From: Emticicia aquatilis | GTDB lineage: Bacteria > Bacteroidota > Bacteroidia > Cytophagales > Spirosomataceae | Direction: 5' to 3' | Assembly (NCBI RefSeq): GCF_014644295.1 | Contig: NZ_BMKK01000004.1 | Location: 186,001-250,000, forward strand | Length of the DNA stretch: 64,000 bases | Part shown: positions 60,740-64,000 of the stretch, in pieces | Layout: every line of letters begins with the position of its first letter | Numbering within the stretch: position 1 is the stretch's first letter | Made by a program: the position numbers and the translations under genes | Notes under the pieces: model-generated | Seen by the model: only the letters and a program-made list of their open reading frames with translations | Told to the model about the DNA's origin: nothing | Database searches by the model: none

Positions 60740-61336
60740 ATGGTAAGAAATAAACTTAAACGAGGTTTAAGGATGACAAGGTATGTCATCTACCGAGAAA
60801 CCTTGGTCGATACCAAAGAACACCTCTATTCATTTATTGGCTCGTTTATAGGTATCGCTCTCATTGCATTCATCCAAAGTAAGACCTTGGCCGACATCGA
60901 CAATGTATTTTTGATTGGTTCGTTTGGAGCATCGAGTGTTCTGATTTTTGGTGCCATTCAAAGTCCATTGGCACAACCTCGAAATCTGGTTGGAGGGCAT
61001 GTTATTTCGGCTATTATAGGCGTGACTATCTATAAAATTATGCCCAATATTTTATGGATTACCGCCCCTTTGGCAGTTTCGCTCTCGATAGTGATGATGC
61101 AAATAACTAAGACTCTCCACCCTCCAGGAGGAGCAGCGGCACTCATTGCCATCATAGGCACTGACAAAGTAAAACAACTGGGGTATTTGTATGTATTAAC
61201 ACCCGTACTTACTGGCACACTAATTTTACTGATAGTTGCGTTGGTTTTCAATAACCTTACTCCTAATCGGAAATACCCAACTGACAGAAGATTTACCAAT
61301 TTTCTGCGAAAAAGAAAAGCAGATTTAAAAACTTAA
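60740..61336 (+). CDS. HPP-family membrane protein
   Basis: A 198-residue protein with four membrane helices and the signature HPP at residues 127-129 (TKTLHPPGGAAALIAIIG). The segment FLIGSFGASSVLIFGAIQSP and the N-terminal basic part are typical of the family, some members of which transport nitrite in plastids and cyanobacteria. Substrate here unknown. It is 18 bases ahead of the YitT gene on the same strand, so the two are likely co-transcribed. Confidence 0.88.
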   Translation: MVRNKLKRGLRMTRYVIYRETLVDTKEHLYSFIGSFIGIALIAFIQSKTLADIDNVFLIGSFGASSVLIFGAIQSPLAQPRNLVGGHVISAIIGVTIYKIMPNILWITAPLAVSLSIVMMQITKTLHPPGGAAALIAIIGTDKVKQLGYLYVLTPVLTGTLILLIVALVFNNLTPNRKYPTDRRFTNFLRKRKADLKT

Positions 61337-61354
61337 TTCGTAATAAGCATAGCT

Positions 61355-62320
61355 ATGAATTCACTCTGGAAAAAAATAATCACAAAAACCACGCTACCCA
61401 AATTAGCAAGCGGAGAAAGATACTCCGACTATAAACTGGCCAAAGGGTATCGTGAGTTAAAAATCTTACTCAAACGCTACCTCAAAGATATTATCTTGAT
61501 AACGGCTGGAATTTTTTCGGCATCATTTGGTTTCAAAGGTTTTTTATTGACCAACCATTTCATTGATGGCGGAGCTACGGGTATTTCGTTGCTCATTTCA
61601 GCCTTGACTCAAATTCCGCTTTATATCCTCATTATTTGTATCAATATTCCGTTTATCTTTTTGGGTTATAAAATCTTGGGGAAAGTATTTGCCCTCAAAA
61701 CAGCCTTAGCCATTGCTGGACTTGCACTCTGTGTAGGTACAGTGAATTTCCCCGATGTTACTCAAGATAACCTACTGGTTTCTATCTTTGGGGGATTTTT
61801 TCTTGGGGCGGGTATCGGCTTAGCCGTCAGAGGTGGGGCTGTCATTGATGGAACTGAGGTTTTGGCGATTTTTCTAAGCAAAAAAATGGGAACAACTATT
61901 GGCGATATTATCATTATCATCAATGTGCTTATTTTTTCGGCCGCAGCTTATTTCCTTTCGGTCGAAATTGCCCTTTATTCAATGATTACCTATCTGGCTG
62001 CTTCAAAAACCTTAGATTTTATCATTGAGGGTATTGATGAGTATATCGGCGTAACGATTATCTCTTCACACAACGAGGAAATCAGACAAATGATTATCAA
62101 TGAAATGGGGCGTGGCGTAACTGTGTATAGCGGTAAAAAAGGCTACGGAAAAAGTGGAGAAACTAAAAATATTGACATTATTTATACCGTAATCACGAGA
62201 TTGGAATTGAATAAACTCAATACTGAAATCGAAAAAATAGAACCAAATGCCTTTGTGGTCATGAACAGTGTAAAAGATACCAAAGGTGGAATGATAAAAA
62301 AACGCCCACTTGACCATTAA
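61355..62320 (+). CDS. YitT-family membrane protein with DUF2179 domain
   Basis: A 321-residue protein. After a cytosolic N-terminus of about 40 residues come about six membrane helices, including FKGFLLTNHFIDGGATGISL and GIGLAVRGGAVIDGTEVLAI, typical of YitT. The C-terminal DUF2179 domain (about residues 230-310, with RGVTVYSGKKGYGKSGETKN) looks like a small ligand-binding beta-alpha unit. Function of the family is unknown. It is co-transcribed with the HPP gene. Confidence 0.9.
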   Translation: MNSLWKKIITKTTLPKLASGERYSDYKLAKGYRELKILLKRYLKDIILITAGIFSASFGFKGFLLTNHFIDGGATGISLLISALTQIPLYILIICINIPFIFLGYKILGKVFALKTALAIAGLALCVGTVNFPDVTQDNLLVSIFGGFFLGAGIGLAVRGGAVIDGTEVLAIFLSKKMGTTIGDIIIIINVLIFSAAAYFLSVEIALYSMITYLAASKTLDFIIEGIDEYIGVTIISSHNEEIRQMIINEMGRGVTVYSGKKGYGKSGETKNIDIIYTVITRLELNKLNTEIEKIEPNAFVVMNSVKDTKGGMIKKRPLDH

Positions 62321-62342
62321 GTGCTGAAGCATGTCATGTTTT

Positions 62343-62407
62343 TGTCTTTCTGAAAGCATCTGTAGGAGAGGACAAATTCACAGCAAACAGATTCTTTCAG
62401 AAAGACA
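62343..62407. repeat. 21-bp imperfect hairpin, MITE-like
   Basis: TGTCTTTCTGAAAG at the left end pairs with CTTTCAGAAAGACA at the right; the pairing continues inward through ATCTGT/ACAGAT after one mismatch, leaving a 23-base loop. It follows the yitT gene by 22 bases. The words resemble dispersed elements of other Bacteroidota. Confidence 0.6.
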
Positions 62408-62423
62408 GAAGAAATACATAAAC

Positions 62424-62553
62424 CTTGCCCTGAAAGGGTGAAAGAATTGCCAACAAAATTGTTTTGCCCTTTAAGGGCAGATGAACTTAACACATATTTG
62501 ATAGGGCTACGCCCTATCTTAATTTCTTGAAGCCCTTTCAGGGCAAAACACTG
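62424..62553. repeat. cluster of GCCCT-TTCAGGGC palindromic words
   Basis: GCCCTGAAAGGG, GCCCTTTAAGGGC, GATAGGGC-TAC-GCCCTATC (62500-62518) and GCCCTTTCAGGGC lie within 130 bases. The two outer ones are near inverted copies, as if they bounded a small element. Confidence 0.6.
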
Positions 62554-62589
62554 TATTTTTTAGACTTTTTAATGCGTTAAACCTATTAA

Positions 62590-63708
62590 ATGAAAAAACT
62601 AACCTCTTTATTTATCCTTTTACTAAGTATAAATTTTGTTTTTGCCCAATCAAAAACCTTGATGTTTGTTGGCACGTACACCGATGGTAAACCCGACAAA
62701 GGCATTTATGTTTATGAACTCAATCCAAAAACTGGTGCTTTAAATTTAGTTTTTAATACTGAAAACATTGTAAATCCCTCCTTTCTGACGGTTTCGCCCG
62801 ATGGTAAGTTTTTATATGCCTGTACCGAAACCAAACTTCCTCAACACGGAAATGTAAGTGCATTTGCCATTAATAGTGCTGATGGTAGCTTGAAATTTAT
62901 TAATAAACAATCGGCCAATGGTGAAAACCCTGTTTATGTGAGTGTACATAAAAACAATAAATTCGTCATTACGGCTAATTATGGAGAAGGAAATGTAACG
63001 GTTTTGAGCAAAAATACAGATGGCAGCCTCAACCCATACGTGCAAAGCATTCAGTTTTCGGGAACGAGCATCAATAAAGAAAGACAAGAAAAACCGCATA
63101 TCCATTCGGCAAATCTTTCACCTAAAAACGATTTTCTTTTTCTACCCGATTTAGGCACTGACAAAATCAGAACATTTAAGTTTAATGATAGTCAAGCGAA
63201 ACCATTAATCGAAACTAATCATCTGACTATCAACACCGAAGCAGGTGGAGGCCCTCGCCACATGGCTTTTCATCCAAATCAAAAATTTGCTTATTCTATC
63301 GAAGAATTGAGTGGAAATATCATTGGTTATGCTTACAAAAATGGGCAATTAAGCAAATTTCAAAGCATAGTATCGAATCAAAAAAAAGCCGATATTTATA
63401 GCAGTGCTGATATTCATATTTCGCCCGATGGGAAGTTTTTGTACGCTACCAATCGAGTAGAAAATACTGTTTCTATTTTTAAAATCGCATCAAATGGGCT
63501 TTTGACTTTAGTAGGTCATGAATCTACTTATGGCGAAACGCCTCGAAACTTTAATATCGACCCAACGGGTAATTTTGTTATCGTGGCTAACCAGAGTTCA
63601 AATAATATAGTGGTTTTTAGACGAAACCCACAGACAGGTTTATTAACTAAAATCAGCGATGATACAAAAGTATTACACCCTTCTTGTTTGCAATTTAAAA
63701 CCTATTAA
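62590..63708 (+). CDS. secreted lactonase-family beta-propeller (Pgl-like)
   Basis: A 372-residue protein with signal peptide (VFA-Q). Seven-bladed propeller of the lactonase family: VGTYTDGKPDKGIYVYELNP, FLTVSPDGKFLYACTE, NPVYVSVHKNNKFVITANYG, GGGPRHMAFHPNQKFAYSIE and IHISPDGKFLYATNRVENTV. Cytosolic relatives hydrolyse 6-phosphogluconolactone, but secreted members have other or unknown substrates, so I do not assign pgl. It is 5 bases ahead of the DUF1801 gene. Confidence 0.9.
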   Translation: MKKLTSLFILLLSINFVFAQSKTLMFVGTYTDGKPDKGIYVYELNPKTGALNLVFNTENIVNPSFLTVSPDGKFLYACTETKLPQHGNVSAFAINSADGSLKFINKQSANGENPVYVSVHKNNKFVITANYGEGNVTVLSKNTDGSLNPYVQSIQFSGTSINKERQEKPHIHSANLSPKNDFLFLPDLGTDKIRTFKFNDSQAKPLIETNHLTINTEAGGGPRHMAFHPNQKFAYSIEELSGNIIGYAYKNGQLSKFQSIVSNQKKADIYSSADIHISPDGKFLYATNRVENTVSIFKIASNGLLTLVGHESTYGETPRNFNIDPTGNFVIVANQSSNNIVVFRRNPQTGLLTKISDDTKVLHPSCLQFKTY

Positions 63709-63713
63709 AATTT

Positions 63714-64000
63714 ATGATGGAGAAGAATATTGCCGTAAAAGATATTGACTCGTATCTTTCGTTTGTACCAGAAAAAGAACGTATCGCTCTTGAAGAATTG
63801 CGTCAGCAAATACTGGATTTAGTACCCGATGCCGAAGAGGTAATCAGCTATATGATTCCAACATTCAAGTACAAAGGAGCATTGGTTGGCTTTGGTTATT
63901 ATAAAACTCATCTCTCGTTTTATTTCATGAGTTCTGGATTACGAGGGCACTTCGGACAAGACTTAGTTGGCTACAAACATGAGGGTTCAACAATACATTT
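63714..64000 (+). CDS. DUF1801 family protein (5' part; runs out of the window)
   Basis: An open frame of 95 codons to the window edge, starting MMEKNIAVKDIDSYLSF. The DUF1801 pattern is clear: ALEELRQQILDLVPDAEEVI, then SYMIPTFKYKGALVGFGYYK and HLSFYFM. A second ATG directly follows the first, so the start could be 63717. The gene lies 5 bases after the lactonase stop and probably shares its transcript. Function unknown; the family is related to frataxin-like folds. Confidence 0.82.
   Translation, partial: MMEKNIAVKDIDSYLSFVPEKERIALEELRQQILDLVPDAEEVISYMIPTFKYKGALVGFGYYKTHLSFYFMSSGLRGHFGQDLVGYKHEGSTIH

Noticed and set aside
62424-62553. Possible CRISPR-like array of GCCCT words
   Set aside because: Repeats are short, palindromic, unevenly spaced and not separated by unique spacers of similar length; no cas gene is present.
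62590-63708. 6-phosphogluconolactonase (pgl) assignment
   Set aside because: The protein is secreted and no pentose-phosphate gene is near; the lactonase propeller family includes many members with other functions.

Overview
The window is a stretch of an AT-rich bacterial chromosome that I assign to Bacteroidota, most likely Cytophagales (Emticicia/Arcicella-like; genus is a guess). Reasons: TAnnTTTG (-7 type) elements stand ahead of many genes and purine-rich ribosome binding sites are absent; there is a SusC/TonB-type receptor with a carboxypeptidase-regulatory-like N-terminus, a type IX secretion plug protein and a T9SS-sorted subtilase, stand-alone LytTR and 7TMR-DISM/LuxR regulators, and many secreted proteins with '...FAQ' signal peptides. 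No rRNA, tRNA, CRISPR array, insertion sequence or prophage was found.

Layout. 1-3.5 kb: a beta-propeller lipoprotein and a secreted heavy-metal-binding protein, then an AraC regulator/hydrolase pair. 3.5-13 kb: sucC, a LolD-type ATPase, a secreted Gly-rich protein, a queuosine-precursor transporter, a DinB/FeoB-associated pair, suhB, a MuiA-like protein, an LDH2-type dehydrogenase and a serine beta-lactamase-fold protein. 13-24 kb: a TonB-type outer-membrane barrel, a 59-codon gene, a GH113-like lipoprotein operon, prfC, nuoC, pyrB, aroA. 24-28 kb: a 7TMR-DISM/LuxR regulator divergent from a four-gene cassette whose last three junctions are ATGA overlaps. 28-39.7 kb: DUF502 protein, a 933-residue M16 peptidase, a tail-fibre-like secreted protein with a subtilase and a LytTR regulator, an ABC-F ATPase, a DUF1016 nuclease, N-carbamoylputrescine amidase. 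39.7-46 kb: DEAD-box helicase, a lipoprotein, a DUF4105 protein, a LiaF/PspC/PspC envelope-stress cluster, a TrpF-like protein that lost its catalytic Cys. 46-64 kb: mnmA, a 1114-residue repeat protein, a T9SS subtilase, Nudix, DUF2911, the T9SS plug protein, YigZ, a complete subclass B1 metallo-beta-lactamase, YdeI, Kelch, HPP, YitT, a lactonase and a partial DUF1801 gene.

Most genes are housekeeping or accessory envelope genes in single units or short operons, with convergent pairs separated by strong bidirectional hairpins. The most unusual signal lies between genes: a set of short palindromes (about 8-bp stem, 3-4 base loop) whose stem sequence varies while one foot always carries GTNG, as in REP elements. 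Three of them sit in the same orientation 4-7 bases ahead of start codons. Other findings are a 21-bp hairpin that buries a start codon, a dispersed word-repeat that appears to be translated inside aroA, and several other dispersed palindromic repeats.
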